A DNA stretch of 64,000 nt from contig NZ_WUBR01000001.1 in NCBI RefSeq assembly GCF_009807005.1, positions 1,178,001 to 1,242,000 of the forward strand, read 5' to 3'. This DNA comes from Aurantiacibacter rhizosphaerae (GTDB lineage: Bacteria > Pseudomonadota > Alphaproteobacteria > Sphingomonadales > Sphingomonadaceae). Of the stretch, positions 48,763 to 57,506 are shown one piece after another; positions within the stretch are counted from its first letter, which is position 1; each line of letters begins with the position of its first letter. Made by a program: the position numbers and the translations under genes. Below the pieces are notes generated by a model. It was not told where the DNA came from. It was given only the letters and a program-made list of their open reading frames with translations, and searched no databases.

Positions 48763-49491
48763 TTATGCGGACATGGTCTGGGCCAGCGCCAGCACGGCAT
48801 AGACGGGCCAGAACCACACGATGTTGCGCGTAAAAAGGACGGCGGAGAAGAGGCCGAGGCCGATGGCAAGATGCACCAGCACCGGCCCCAGCCACGCAGC
48901 GGAGAGGCCGCTCTGCATGATCTCCGGCACATGGAAAACCACGATTACAAGAGAGGAAAGCGTTAGCGCCAGCCTTGCGGACCAGCCTTCGCTGATCATC
49001 GCCAGGAATGCGCCAAGCGCCAAGGTTTGCATCAGGGTTTGCGTGACTATCACGATGCTGTCCGCAGCGGAAAACGATGGCGTAGTAACCGTGCTGGCGC
49101 CGGGCATGAAGGTGGACAAATACGCGACCAGCGCCAGGATCGCCAGGCCGACGCCTATCAGCAGCGATCGCAGCGCGCCCCTTTCCGGTACGAACGCGGC
49201 CCGGCGGCCACCGCATAGCAGGATGTAGCCAAGGAAAGGCAGATAGATCACGACCTGGATCAGCACAGCCAAGAAGAGCGTTTCGCCAATCTGCACAAGC
49301 CAGAACCCGCGAAGATATTCCAGAACGACAAACGTAAGCGCGGCAAGGGCGAACAGGCCGGCCCTTCGCCAACGCCGATCCGTGCCGCAACCCAAGGCGG
49401 CGGGGATCAGGCGCGGGTACAGCAGGGCCGAAAGCCAGACCAGGATGGCGACCGCACCGTAGGCGGTAATGATAGCCAGATACTGTGTCAT
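48763..49491 (-). CDS. Hypothetical multi-pass membrane protein
   Basis: A 242-residue hydrophobic protein with about seven transmembrane segments. It starts at ATG 49491 (MTQYLAIITAYGAVAIL). No catalytic motif or family recognised; the helices hold only a few charged residues, mostly in loops such as RRWRRAGLF and GGRRAAFVPERG. It is flanked by cobA and mscS on the same strand, with gaps of 68 and 71 bases, so it may be independently expressed. Possible roles, such as transport or sensing, are only guesses. Confidence 0.7.
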   Translation of the reverse strand: MTQYLAIITAYGAVAILVWLSALLYPRLIPAALGCGTDRRWRRAGLFALAALTFVVLEYLRGFWLVQIGETLFLAVLIQVVIYLPFLGYILLCGGRRAAFVPERGALRSLLIGVGLAILALVAYLSTFMPGASTVTTPSFSAADSIVIVTQTLMQTLALGAFLAMISEGWSARLALTLSSLVIVVFHVPEIMQSGLSAAWLGPVLVHLAIGLGLFSAVLFTRNIVWFWPVYAVLALAQTMSA

Positions 49492-49562
49492 AAACCCCGA
49501 CTTCGTGACCGCGGGGTATATCACTGGTGCTTAGAGGCCCGAAGGAAGCTCGTCGGACAAAA

Positions 49563-50807
49563 TCAACCGTTGGTGGAATCCTTTTCCAGCCGTTGACCGA
49601 TTGCGGCGACCAGCTGTTCGAAAGGCTCGTTCCTGCGCAAGTTTATATCGTTTTGAGGGAACGGGATCTCGATGTCGTTTTCCTTGAACAGCTGCCAGAT
49701 GCGCTTGTAAACGTCAGACCGGATGTTCGCGAGGCCGCCTTCGGGATCACTGATCCAGAAGCGCAGTTCGAAATCGACAGAACTGTTGCCGAAGGCCATG
49801 ATATTCACGCGCGCCTTTGGCGTTGGCAGAATGCGCGGGGTTTCCTCCACGGCCTTGTAAAGCAGCTTTTCCACCAGATCGAGATCACTGTCATAAGCAA
49901 CGCCGACAGGGGCCTTCACCCGCACATCGCGAGAGCTGTAGGACCAGTTGACCACTTGGTTGATCATCAGGTTTTCGTTCGGGATGAGATATTCCGTCTG
50001 ATCCCGCGTCACCACCGAGATAGCGCGAATGCCGATCTTGCGGATCTGGCCGAACCCCTCGTTGCCGGCGGAATCCGCCACGGAGATCACGTCTCCCGGC
50101 TTGATAGACTTGTCCATCAGCAGGATGATGCCCGCGATCAGGTTACCGAAGGTTTTCTGCAGGCCGAAACCGATGGCGAGGCCGAATGCGCCCGAAAACA
50201 CCGCCAGCGCGGTAAGATCGATGCCCAGCAGGTCTATCCCGATGAGGAAGGCCACCGCCCAGATGACGATGGTGGAAATCTTCTCGGACAGCAGCCTTTG
50301 CGAACTGTCCAGTTTCGTCATCCGGCGCAGGGCATAGCGGCTGAGGCGGGTCACGCCCCAGGCGATGAATAGCACCAGCGCGATGACCAGCATCAGCACC
50401 ACGAAATCCCACATCGAGAAACTGATGGAGCCGACTTCAAGCTTTGCGCTATCCAGCGTGTCGACGATGCCGCCCACGGTTTCGCTGCGCTCGGTAACCG
50501 CTTCGCGAAGATCATCAGAGGTGGTGATCGCGGTAACGGGTTCGGGATCGGCAGCGGGCGTTTCGATCGCGTCGGGGATGGCCATCAGCGGCTCCCCCGT
50601 GTCAGGATCGATAATCGGTTCGCCCGTTTCCGGGTCCATGATCATAACCGCTTCGGGCTGAGCGGGTACGCCCATCAGCGGTTCACCGGTCTCAGGATTG
50701 ATCAGCGGTTCACCCGTCTCCGGATTGCGCAATGTCACGGCATCGGGGTTTGGTTGTGCCTCGGCCGTGCTTTGCGCTTCCGGCATTGTGGCATTCGTCG
50801 CGCTCAT
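49563..50807 (-). CDS. MscS-family mechanosensitive channel with N-terminal tandem repeats
   Basis: A 414-residue inner-membrane channel. The MscS core lies after residue 125: three predicted membrane segments, a Gly/Ala-rich pore helix (TALAVFSGAFGLAIGFGLQKTFGNLIAGI) and the beta domain (SVVTRDQTEYLIPNENLMINQVVNW). Ahead of it, residues 19-79 are two copies of an about 30-residue module, each with two PETGEPL-like nonamers. This repeat is probably periplasmic or surface-exposed. It lies directly downstream of metC and overlaps it by four bases. Confidence 0.92.
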   Translation of the reverse strand: MSATNATMPEAQSTAEAQPNPDAVTLRNPETGEPLINPETGEPLMGVPAQPEAVMIMDPETGEPIIDPDTGEPLMAIPDAIETPAADPEPVTAITTSDDLREAVTERSETVGGIVDTLDSAKLEVGSISFSMWDFVVLMLVIALVLFIAWGVTRLSRYALRRMTKLDSSQRLLSEKISTIVIWAVAFLIGIDLLGIDLTALAVFSGAFGLAIGFGLQKTFGNLIAGIILLMDKSIKPGDVISVADSAGNEGFGQIRKIGIRAISVVTRDQTEYLIPNENLMINQVVNWSYSSRDVRVKAPVGVAYDSDLDLVEKLLYKAVEETPRILPTPKARVNIMAFGNSSVDFELRFWISDPEGGLANIRSDVYKRIWQLFKENDIEIPFPQNDINLRRNEPFEQLVAAIGQRLEKDSTNG

Positions 50808-52021
50808 GAAATTCCCATCGCGTCCAGACCCTGGGCGAGATCGCCGATCAGGTCGCTGGCATCTTCTAACCCGATTGACAGCCGCACGCCAAGCCCGCTG
50901 CCTGTATCAATACCCGGAGGCCACGGGCGCAGCGTGTGCACCGGTGCCGGATCGAAGGGGATGGCTAGGCTTTCAAAACCGCCCCAGCTGAAGCCCACGC
51001 CGAACAGATCCAGCGCATCAATGAAACGGGCACGGGCCGCTGCATCGACGTGATTGGCCATCACGAAACTGAACAGGCCGCAGCCGCCGGAAAAATCCCT
51101 GCGCCACAGATCATGGCCTGGTGCACCGGGCAACATGGGGCAAAGCACTGCGGCAACCGCGGGATGGTTGCTCAGCCATTCGGCAATCTGGACGGCTGTG
51201 CCGGTCGATTGCCGCAGCCGTACCTGCATCGTGCGCAGGCCGCGCATGGCAAGGGCCGCATCATCGGGGGAGACGACCTGACCCATGAACTGGGCTTGCC
51301 TGCGGATACGGTTGATAACGGGCTTGGCTGCAGAGGCGCTGCCCATCATCACGTCCGAATGGCCGCCCACATGTTTTGTCAGACTCATCACCGAAACATC
51401 GCAGCCGTGCTGCAATGCCGGGAAGCCGAGCGGGCTGGCCCAGGTGTTGTCGATGATGGATAGCATGCCGTGCTTGCGGGCGATGGCGGCAAGGGCGGGT
51501 ATGTCGCACACTTCCATCGTCAGGCTGCCGGGGCTTTCCAGCATAACGGCCTTGGTATTCTCGCCTATCAGGTCCGCCAGGCTTTCAGGCGCAAGCGGAT
51601 CGAACGGCTTCGCGGTTATGCCGAACTGCTTCAACATCGACAGCGCTATGCTGCGCGTCGGTTCATAGGCGTTGTCCGTCACCAGCAATTCATCACCCGG
51701 ACGCAGCAGGGCCATCAAGGTGCAGGCAATGGCTGCAACGCCGCTGGGGAACAGTTCCGTCCCGTCCGCGCCGGGTTCCAGCGCGGTCAGCGCATCGGCC
51801 AGCGCCCATTGCGTAGGCCCGCCGCGCCGACCGTAGTAGAAATGGCCATCTTCGTTGGGACGTCCTCGTGCCAGATCCTCGCAATCCTCATACAGATGCG
51901 TGCTGGCGCGCCAGACAGGGGGGCTAACCACGCAGCCCTTTGCGCCTGGAATGCTGGTCCATTCGCGCTTGCGCCCGACTTCTATCAGGCGCGTGGCCGG
52001 CTTGTGATCCTTCCCGCTCAA
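50804..52021 (-). CDS. metC: Cystathionine beta-lyase family PLP enzyme
   Basis: A 405-residue Cys/Met-metabolism PLP enzyme. The PLP lysine is in VMSLTKHVGGHSDVMMG; YGRRGGPTQWALADAL and FPSGVAAI match the family. It probably splits cystathionine to homocysteine, pyruvate and ammonia. The start is TTG at 52021, whose last two bases form part of the sseA stop (TTGA), with GGAG upstream; no in-frame ATG fits. Upstream coding to 52102 is inside sseA. The sseA-metC-mscS order suggests sulfur-amino-acid metabolism with an added channel gene. Confidence 0.9.
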   Translation of the reverse strand: MSGKDHKPATRLIEVGRKREWTSIPGAKGCVVSPPVWRASTHLYEDCEDLARGRPNEDGHFYYGRRGGPTQWALADALTALEPGADGTELFPSGVAAIACTLMALLRPGDELLVTDNAYEPTRSIALSMLKQFGITAKPFDPLAPESLADLIGENTKAVMLESPGSLTMEVCDIPALAAIARKHGMLSIIDNTWASPLGFPALQHGCDVSVMSLTKHVGGHSDVMMGSASAAKPVINRIRRQAQFMGQVVSPDDAALAMRGLRTMQVRLRQSTGTAVQIAEWLSNHPAVAAVLCPMLPGAPGHDLWRRDFSGGCGLFSFVMANHVDAAARARFIDALDLFGVGFSWGGFESLAIPFDPAPVHTLRPWPPGIDTGSGLGVRLSIGLEDASDLIGDLAQGLDAMGIS

Positions 52022-52899
52022 GCGCCTGCTCCGCCATTCGCGCCATTTGCACCATTCGCACCGTGGCCCGTTTCCTTCGGCGTATCGGGATCGGTGCCCC
52101 AATCGCTCCAGCTGCCATCATACAGAGCCGTGTCGTTTTTGCCGATCATCTCCAGCGCCAGCAGCAGAACCGAAGCCGTCACGCCGCTGCCGCAGCTGGC
52201 GGTGAGGGGGCGATCAAGATCAACGCCAGCCTCGATAAATGCTGCGCGCAGGCCGGCCGCGTCCTTGAACGTGCCATCGGGGTTCAGCATGCTGTCGAAC
52301 GGGACGTTGTACGATCCCGGTATATGGCCGGAAGCAACTTCGGGGCGAAAGTCAGGTTCCTTGCCGGTGAAGCGCGGATTATCCCGAGCATCGATGACCT
52401 GTTCGGCGTGCGTCTCCAGATTGGAAAGAACATCGCGCTTGTCACGCAAGTCCCCCATCCCTCCGGTGGATACGAAGGTGGACGGCGTGAATTGCCGCCG
52501 GCCGCTTTCCACGGGTCTGTCTTCCGCCAGCCATTTCTGCATGCCGCCATCGAGGATCGAGATATTGGAAACGCCGTAAAGCCGGAAGATGAACCAAGCG
52601 CGGGCAGATGTGCGCATCACGCTGTTATCGTAAAGCACCACGTCATCGGTATCACGCAGGCCCAGCCTTCCCATATGTGCATCAAACTGCGCGCGGGTGG
52701 GCAGGGCGGCCATCACATCGCCATCGGGATCGATCAGGTTTTTCAGATCCAGATAGCGGGCTCCGGGAATATGCGCTTCTGCATATTCGGCAGATGCATC
52801 TCGGCCGGCCATGGGTAGGTGTGAAGAGGCATCCAGAATTACCAGATCCTGCGCGTCCAGCTGCCCGGATAGCCATTCCGTCGTCACGAGTAAGGTCAT
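52018..52899 (-). CDS. sseA: 3-mercaptopyruvate/thiosulfate sulfurtransferase
   Basis: A two-rhodanese-domain enzyme of 293 residues. The inactive N-terminal rhodanese spans about 1-135; the active one follows, with the catalytic cysteine C236 in SCGSGVTA. The CGSG[VA]T loop points to 3-mercaptopyruvate as donor. The start is ATG 52899; the longer upstream frame runs over the divergent queF start. The tail ends with GANGANGANGGAGA, from an imperfect 9-base DNA repeat. First gene of the sseA-metC-mscS unit. Confidence 0.93.
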   Translation of the reverse strand: MTLLVTTEWLSGQLDAQDLVILDASSHLPMAGRDASAEYAEAHIPGARYLDLKNLIDPDGDVMAALPTRAQFDAHMGRLGLRDTDDVVLYDNSVMRTSARAWFIFRLYGVSNISILDGGMQKWLAEDRPVESGRRQFTPSTFVSTGGMGDLRDKRDVLSNLETHAEQVIDARDNPRFTGKEPDFRPEVASGHIPGSYNVPFDSMLNPDGTFKDAAGLRAAFIEAGVDLDRPLTASCGSGVTASVLLLALEMIGKNDTALYDGSWSDWGTDPDTPKETGHGANGANGANGGAGA

Positions 52900-53000
52900 G
52901 CCGGGGGCGTAACCTGTGCCACCCCTTTCGTAAATGGCCACGGGCGCTGTTAAAGCCATGCGGCTTGCACTCCGCGCCGTCTCGCGCCATTTGGCGGGCC

Positions 53001-53468
53001 ATGAGCGACAGAGATAATCCGGTGAATCCGCTTCACCTCGGCCAGACCAGCGCCTTGCCTGCATCTCCGGAGGAGGCCGTGCTGGATTACGTGCCCAATC
53101 CCAGGGCGGGCACACTGTATCTGGTGCGCTTCGCCGCGCCGGAGTTCACCTCGCTTTGCCCGGTAACAGGCCAGCCCGATTTCGCGCATCTGGTGATCGA
53201 TTATGCGCCGGGGGAAACCATCGTGGAGAGCAAGAGCCTGAAGCTCTTCCTGGGCGCTTTTCGCAATCACAACGGCTTTCATGAAGATGTGACGGTTGGC
53301 ATCGGTCAGCGACTGTTCGAAGAAATGAAGCCGCGTTGGCTGCGTATTGGCGGCTATTGGTATCCGCGCGGTGGCATCCCGATCGACGTTTTCTGGCAAA
53401 GCGGCGCGCCGCCCGAAGACTTGTGGCTCCCTCAACAGGGGGTTTCGTCCTACCGCGGACGGGGTTGA
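53001..53468 (+). CDS. queF: NADPH-dependent 7-cyano-7-deazaguanine (preQ0) reductase
   Basis: Makes preQ1 for queuosine synthesis by four-electron nitrile reduction. The unimodular form of 155 residues shows the catalytic C53 and D60 in [10 protein letters not shown] and the QueF motif ESKSLK at 76-81. ATG 53001 follows the divergent sseA start by 101 bases. The upstream gap shows no preQ1 riboswitch I can recognise. The 3' end carries the first copy of a 26-base direct repeat. Confidence 0.95.
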   Translation: MSDRDNPVNPLHLGQTSALPASPEEAVLDYVPNPRAGTLYLVRFAAPEFTSLCPVTGQPDFAHLVIDYAPGETIVESKSLKLFLGAFRNHNGFHEDVTVGIGQRLFEEMKPRWLRIGGYWYPRGGIPIDVFWQSGAPPEDLWLPQQGVSSYRGRG

Positions 53469-53510
53469 CCAAAATAGTTATATTGCGGACGTGGCTGTCC
53501 AATATAGTTT
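53455..53510 (+). repeat. Direct repeat, two 26-bp copies at 30-bp period, upstream of ugd
   Basis: Copy one, GCGGACGGGGTTGACCAAAA and on (53455-53480), and copy two, GCGGACGTGGCTGTCCAATA and on (53485-53510), agree at about 22 of 26 positions. Copy one includes the queF stop codon; copy two lies in the gap, ending 67 bases before ugd. A 30-bp period is close to three helical turns, as for a tandem regulator site. Confidence 0.6.
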
Positions 53511-53576
53511 AACCATTGTCTGACTTCAGCGCGCTATAAGCCGCGCGGATTCGAACAGAATGATTTGGGGATTTCC

Positions 53577-54881
53577 ATGCGTATTGTAATGATTGGCACA
53601 GGCTACGTCGGCTTGGTTTCGGGCGCTTGCTTTGCCGATTTCGGGCACGAAGTGATTTGCGTCGACAAGGATCAGTCGAAGATCGACGCGCTGCTGAACG
53701 GCGAAATCCCGATTTTTGAGCCGGGCCTGGACGAGCTGGTGGCCAAGAACGTCGAAGCGGGTCGGCTGTCCTTTACACTTGATCTGAAGCAGGCGCTGCC
53801 CGGTACGGACGCGGTGTTCATCGCCGTGGGCACGCCCAGCCGCCGCGGTGATGGCCACGCGGATCTGTCCTATGTCTATGCCGCCGCGCGCGAAATGGCG
53901 CCCCTGCTGCCCAAGGGCGTTGTCGTGGTCGACAAGTCCACCGTGCCCGTTGGTACAGGTGACGAGGTGGAACGCATCATTCGCGAAGCAGCGCCGGAGC
54001 TGGAATTCTCCGTCGCATCGAACCCGGAATTCCTGCGCGAAGGCGCGGCCATCGACGATTTCAAGCGGCCTGACCGCGTGGTGATCGGCGTGAACGATGC
54101 CCATGCAGAGCAGGTGCTGGAAGAGATTTACCGCCCGCTGACACGCAACGAGTCGCCTTTGGTGGTGATGAGCCGCCGTGCAGCCGAGCTGACGAAATAT
54201 GCAGGCAACGCATTCCTCGCCACCAAGATCGGTTTCATCAATGAAATCGCGGACCTTTGCGAAAAGGTGGGTGCCGATGTTCGTGATGTGGCCAAGGGCA
54301 TTGGCCTCGACAACCGTATCGGCAACCGCTTCCTGATGCCGGGCCCCGGCTATGGCGGCAGCTGTTTCCCGAAGGATACGCTAGCCCTGCTGAAGACCGG
54401 GCAGGATTATGAAAGCCCGCTGCGCATCGTCGAAAGCGTCGTAGCCAGCAATGATCAGCGCAAGCGTGGCATGGGTCGCAAGGTCATCAACGCGCTTGGC
54501 GGTGGAGACCAGCATGGCAAGACAGTTGCGGTACTGGGCCTCACCTTCAAGGCCAACACCGACGACATGCGTGACAGCCCCGCCATCAGCGTGGTGCAGG
54601 CCCTGCAGGATGCCGGCATCCAGGTGAAAGCCTTCGATCCCGAGGGCATGGACCAGGCGAAGAAGGTGATGAACAACGTCACCTATTGCGATGGTCCTTA
54701 CGATGCGATGGAGGGCGCCGATGCCGCCGTTATCGTGACCGAGTGGGACACGTTCCGCGCGCTTGATCTTGATCGCGTGAAAGGCCTGCTGAGCGAGCCG
54801 TTGCTGGTGGACCTGCGCAACCTTTACAGCCGCAGCGATGTGGAGCGTCACGGCTTCACCTATATCGCCGTCGGGCGGTAA
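53577..54881 (+). CDS. ugd: UDP-glucose 6-dehydrogenase
   Basis: Oxidises UDP-glucose to UDP-glucuronate for capsule, exopolysaccharide or sphingoglycolipid sugars. NAD motif IGTGYVGLVSG at residues 6-16 and catalytic C263 in GPGYGGSCFPKDT; NPEFLREG and TKYAGNAFLATKI are family motifs. 434 residues. ATG 53577 is preceded by GGGGA; the 53565 start is less likely. It has its own upstream region (with a direct repeat) and a strong terminator, so it is a single-gene unit. Confidence 0.97.
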   Translation: MRIVMIGTGYVGLVSGACFADFGHEVICVDKDQSKIDALLNGEIPIFEPGLDELVAKNVEAGRLSFTLDLKQALPGTDAVFIAVGTPSRRGDGHADLSYVYAAAREMAPLLPKGVVVVDKSTVPVGTGDEVERIIREAAPELEFSVASNPEFLREGAAIDDFKRPDRVVIGVNDAHAEQVLEEIYRPLTRNESPLVVMSRRAAELTKYAGNAFLATKIGFINEIADLCEKVGADVRDVAKGIGLDNRIGNRFLMPGPGYGGSCFPKDTLALLKTGQDYESPLRIVESVVASNDQRKRGMGRKVINALGGGDQHGKTVAVLGLTFKANTDDMRDSPAISVVQALQDAGIQVKAFDPEGMDQAKKVMNNVTYCDGPYDAMEGADAAVIVTEWDTFRALDLDRVKGLLSEPLLVDLRNLYSRSDVERHGFTYIAVGR

Positions 54882-55227
54882 CACCGCAGCATCTGAATTA
54901 GGTACGAAAAGCCCGTCGGGTCGGCAGAACGCTGATCCGGCGGGCTTTTTCTATTTCCGATCCGTGCTGAAGACATACTGGGCGTCAACACTCCGAAGAG
55001 AGCGGCACCGGTAAGGGCGGTCCTGCGCCCGATGGGATGACAAAGCCTTTCACCCTTCCATAGAATTCGGGAGCGCGTTGGCATGCCCCTGTGGCAAAGC
55101 TGCCGCAATCACGCCCAGTTTTTCAGATACGCGAAAAATATATTTTCAGCTTGAAACAACTGGTCTACCTCTGCCGAAGAATTAAGTTCAAGTTTGAAAT
55201 AAATCGACTTGGCCAGCGGAGGAAAGT
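54882..55227. other. Intergenic region between ugd and the first TonB receptor
   Basis: 346 bases without a gene. It holds the ugd terminator (54907-54951), then a GC-rich stretch with nothing recognisable, then an AT-rich leader from about 55120 to 55200. In that leader GAAAAATATATTTTC (55133-55147) is a near-perfect palindrome and TTCAA-GT-TTGAA (55187-55198) a 12-bp one. These could be promoter or operator elements of the receptor gene, which has GGAGGAAA just before its ATG. Confidence 0.45.
54907..54951 (+). terminator. Rho-independent terminator after ugd
   Basis: AAAAGCCCGTCGG pairs with CCGGCGGGCTTTTT, about 13 bp with one wobble, around a loop of roughly 18 bases, and ends in a T tract. 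It begins 26 bases after the ugd stop. Confidence 0.9.
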
Positions 55228-57411
55228 ATGATGAACGAAGTCTCGGTTCTGCAAAACGGGTTGAAGGCTCTGGCGGCGGCGGCTCTTTGCAGCACGTCAT
55301 CAATCGCTCTTGCGCAGGATGCGCAGTCTCCCGCAGCCGAGGAGCAGGCTGCCAGCAACGAGATCGTCGTCACCGCACAGCGCCGTGCAGAGCCGCTGCA
55401 GAAAGTCCCGATTTCGATCACCGCTTATGATAGCGAGGGGCTCGCCCGCTCCCAGATCACCGATACCCGCGCACTGGCGGTTGCCACGCCGGGTTTGCAG
55501 GTTGCGGGCTCTTTCCAGTTTTCAAAGCCGGTCTTCGCCATTCGCGGGATCAGCTTCAAAAGCTTCAACGCGACGGACCAGCAGGCCGTCGGCGTTTATC
55601 AGGACGAAGTCTATATCGCGGCCCGATCCGGCCAGCTTTCACAGATGTACGATCTGGAAAGTGTCGAGGTGCTGCGCGGCCCGCAGGGCATTCTCTATGG
55701 CAAGAACACCACCGGCGGCGCGATCAATCTGAATTCGAAACAGCCGGGCTACGATCTTGAAGGCCAAGTAACCGCGCGTGTCGGCAACCTTTCGCTGAAG
55801 GGCGTGGAAGCGGGTGTGACTCTCCCGCTGAATGATCAGGCGGCGGTGCGCCTTGCCGGCACCTTTGAACGTCGCCACGGTGCGGAATTCAATGAATTCG
55901 TTGGAGAACGCACCTATGGCTATCGCAATTATGCGGGCCGCGCGATCCTGCGCTATGATGTGAGCGAAGCGGTAACGGTGACGGCAAATGTGCATGCCGC
56001 CAACACCAGGGCCAATCCCAATTATTACTACAGCCGCGGCCTGATCCCCACCGGCAACGGCAAGCTGGGCGATATCAACGGCTATGTCGCCAGCGATGAC
56101 TTTTTCACCATCGCAAGCGACCTTGTGGATGAACGCGAGCGCATTCGCCAGAACGGCGCGATCCTGCGGATCGAGGTTGAGCTTGATGCCGTGGACATCG
56201 TCTCCGTTTCCGCCTTCGATCGTACGAAGTATTCGCTGTGGGAAGATACCGATGCCAGCGGCGCCGATATCGCGACGGTCGATTACAACGATCTGAGCCG
56301 CCAATTTTCGCAGGAACTGCGGATGGCCTCCACCGACGGCGGCCCGCTGTCGTGGCTAGCCGGCCTCTACGTATTTGACGAAAAACTGAAGGCCGCCAAT
56401 ATCACCACCTTCTTCGGCGGGACGAGTGACCAGAACTATACCCAGAACACCACTGACTATGCCGCCTTCGGACAGCTGACCTATGATGTGACGGACCGGC
56501 TCAGCCTGATCGCCGGGGCGCGTTATACCTATGAGGAAAAGAGCATCGAATTCCTCACCATCGATGATGGCGTGTATGATTTCTCCGGTTTCCCGGTCAC
56601 CCTGGTGGATGATTATACGAAGCGCACGTTCAAGGCGCCGACATACAAGCTGGGCGTGAACTTCCAGATGGAGCCGACGAAACTGCTGTACGCCAGCTAC
56701 AATCGCGGCTTCAAGACGGGCGGATTTAACGGCACCGTCTTCGTGCCGGGCGAATTCACAACCGTGAACCCGGAATATGTGAACGCCTATGAAGCTGGCT
56801 TCAAATCCACCTGGCTGGACCGTGCGATCATCTTCAACCTTGCTGGCTTCTACAATGATTTCAGCGATCTGCAGGTGTTTAACTTTGTCGACGGGATCGT
56901 GCCGGTTACGCAGGTGGTGAATGCCGCTTCGGCGCGTACCTATGGCGTGGAAACGGATCTGACATTGCGGCCCGTGCGCGCCATTACGCTGGCACTGGCA
57001 GGCACCTGGTTGAACGCCAAGATCACGGATGTGGAGATCCAGAACCTGGCATTCCTCGAAGGCAATCGCCTGCCGCTGGCTCCGAAGCTCAATTTGACGG
57101 GTTCAGCGCAATATGAGTTCGACATCAGCAACACGTCTACGCTCACCCCGCGGGTAGAAGCGATTTACAACAGTCGCCAGTATCTCGATAACAATCAGGA
57201 TCTGCTCGCCAGTCAGGGGCGTCACACGATCGTCAATGCATTCCTGCGGTATGAGCAGGAAGATGCAGGTCTGGTCGTTTCGGCATTCCTCAAGAATGCG
57301 TTCGAAACCGAATATCTGAACGAGTCCTTCCCGTTCCCGCCCATCGGTGCCTACCTCACCAAGCATGGCGAGCCGCGCACCTATGGCGTCTCGGTAACGA
57401 AAAACTTCTGA
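55228..57411 (+). CDS. TonB-dependent outer-membrane receptor
   Basis: A 727-residue outer-membrane gated porin. Signal peptide of about 30 residues (LAAAALCSTSSIALAQ), then a plug domain opening NEIVVTAQRRAEPLQKVP and including FAIRGISFKSFNATDQQ and GPQGILYGKNTTGGAIN. A 22-strand barrel follows and ends with the aromatic C-terminal residue VTKNF. It imports a ligand using TonB energy. Sphingomonads use such receptors for plant and aromatic compounds as well as iron; the ligand here is unknown. ATG 55228 and 55231 are adjacent. A 13-bp terminator follows. Confidence 0.93.
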   Translation: MMNEVSVLQNGLKALAAAALCSTSSIALAQDAQSPAAEEQAASNEIVVTAQRRAEPLQKVPISITAYDSEGLARSQITDTRALAVATPGLQVAGSFQFSKPVFAIRGISFKSFNATDQQAVGVYQDEVYIAARSGQLSQMYDLESVEVLRGPQGILYGKNTTGGAINLNSKQPGYDLEGQVTARVGNLSLKGVEAGVTLPLNDQAAVRLAGTFERRHGAEFNEFVGERTYGYRNYAGRAILRYDVSEAVTVTANVHAANTRANPNYYYSRGLIPTGNGKLGDINGYVASDDFFTIASDLVDERERIRQNGAILRIEVELDAVDIVSVSAFDRTKYSLWEDTDASGADIATVDYNDLSRQFSQELRMASTDGGPLSWLAGLYVFDEKLKAANITTFFGGTSDQNYTQNTTDYAAFGQLTYDVTDRLSLIAGARYTYEEKSIEFLTIDDGVYDFSGFPVTLVDDYTKRTFKAPTYKLGVNFQMEPTKLLYASYNRGFKTGGFNGTVFVPGEFTTVNPEYVNAYEAGFKSTWLDRAIIFNLAGFYNDFSDLQVFNFVDGIVPVTQVVNAASARTYGVETDLTLRPVRAITLALAGTWLNAKITDVEIQNLAFLEGNRLPLAPKLNLTGSAQYEFDISNTSTLTPRVEAIYNSRQYLDNNQDLLASQGRHTIVNAFLRYEQEDAGLVVSAFLKNAFETEYLNESFPFPPIGAYLTKHGEPRTYGVSVTKNF

Positions 57412-57421
57412 GCGGGTTAGA

Positions 57422-57460
57422 AAGCGGGCGGGCCACGATGGCTCGTCCGCTTCTTACTTC
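57422..57460 (+). terminator. Hairpin terminator after the first TonB receptor
   Basis: AAGCGGGCGGGCC pairs with GGCTCGTCCGCTT around ACGAT, a 13-bp stem with two wobbles, and TCTTACTTCC follows. It lies ten bases after the receptor stop. The U tract is interrupted. It may also serve the convergent MFS gene. Confidence 0.65.
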
Positions 57461-57506
57461 CATCGGGAGATGGCGGTTTGCGGGCCGCCCGAAGCGGTTG
57501 CCCAAA

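Noticed and set aside
52900-53000. A preQ1 riboswitch upstream of queF
   Set aside because: No preQ1-I pseudoknot pattern or A-rich tail could be found in the 101-base gap.
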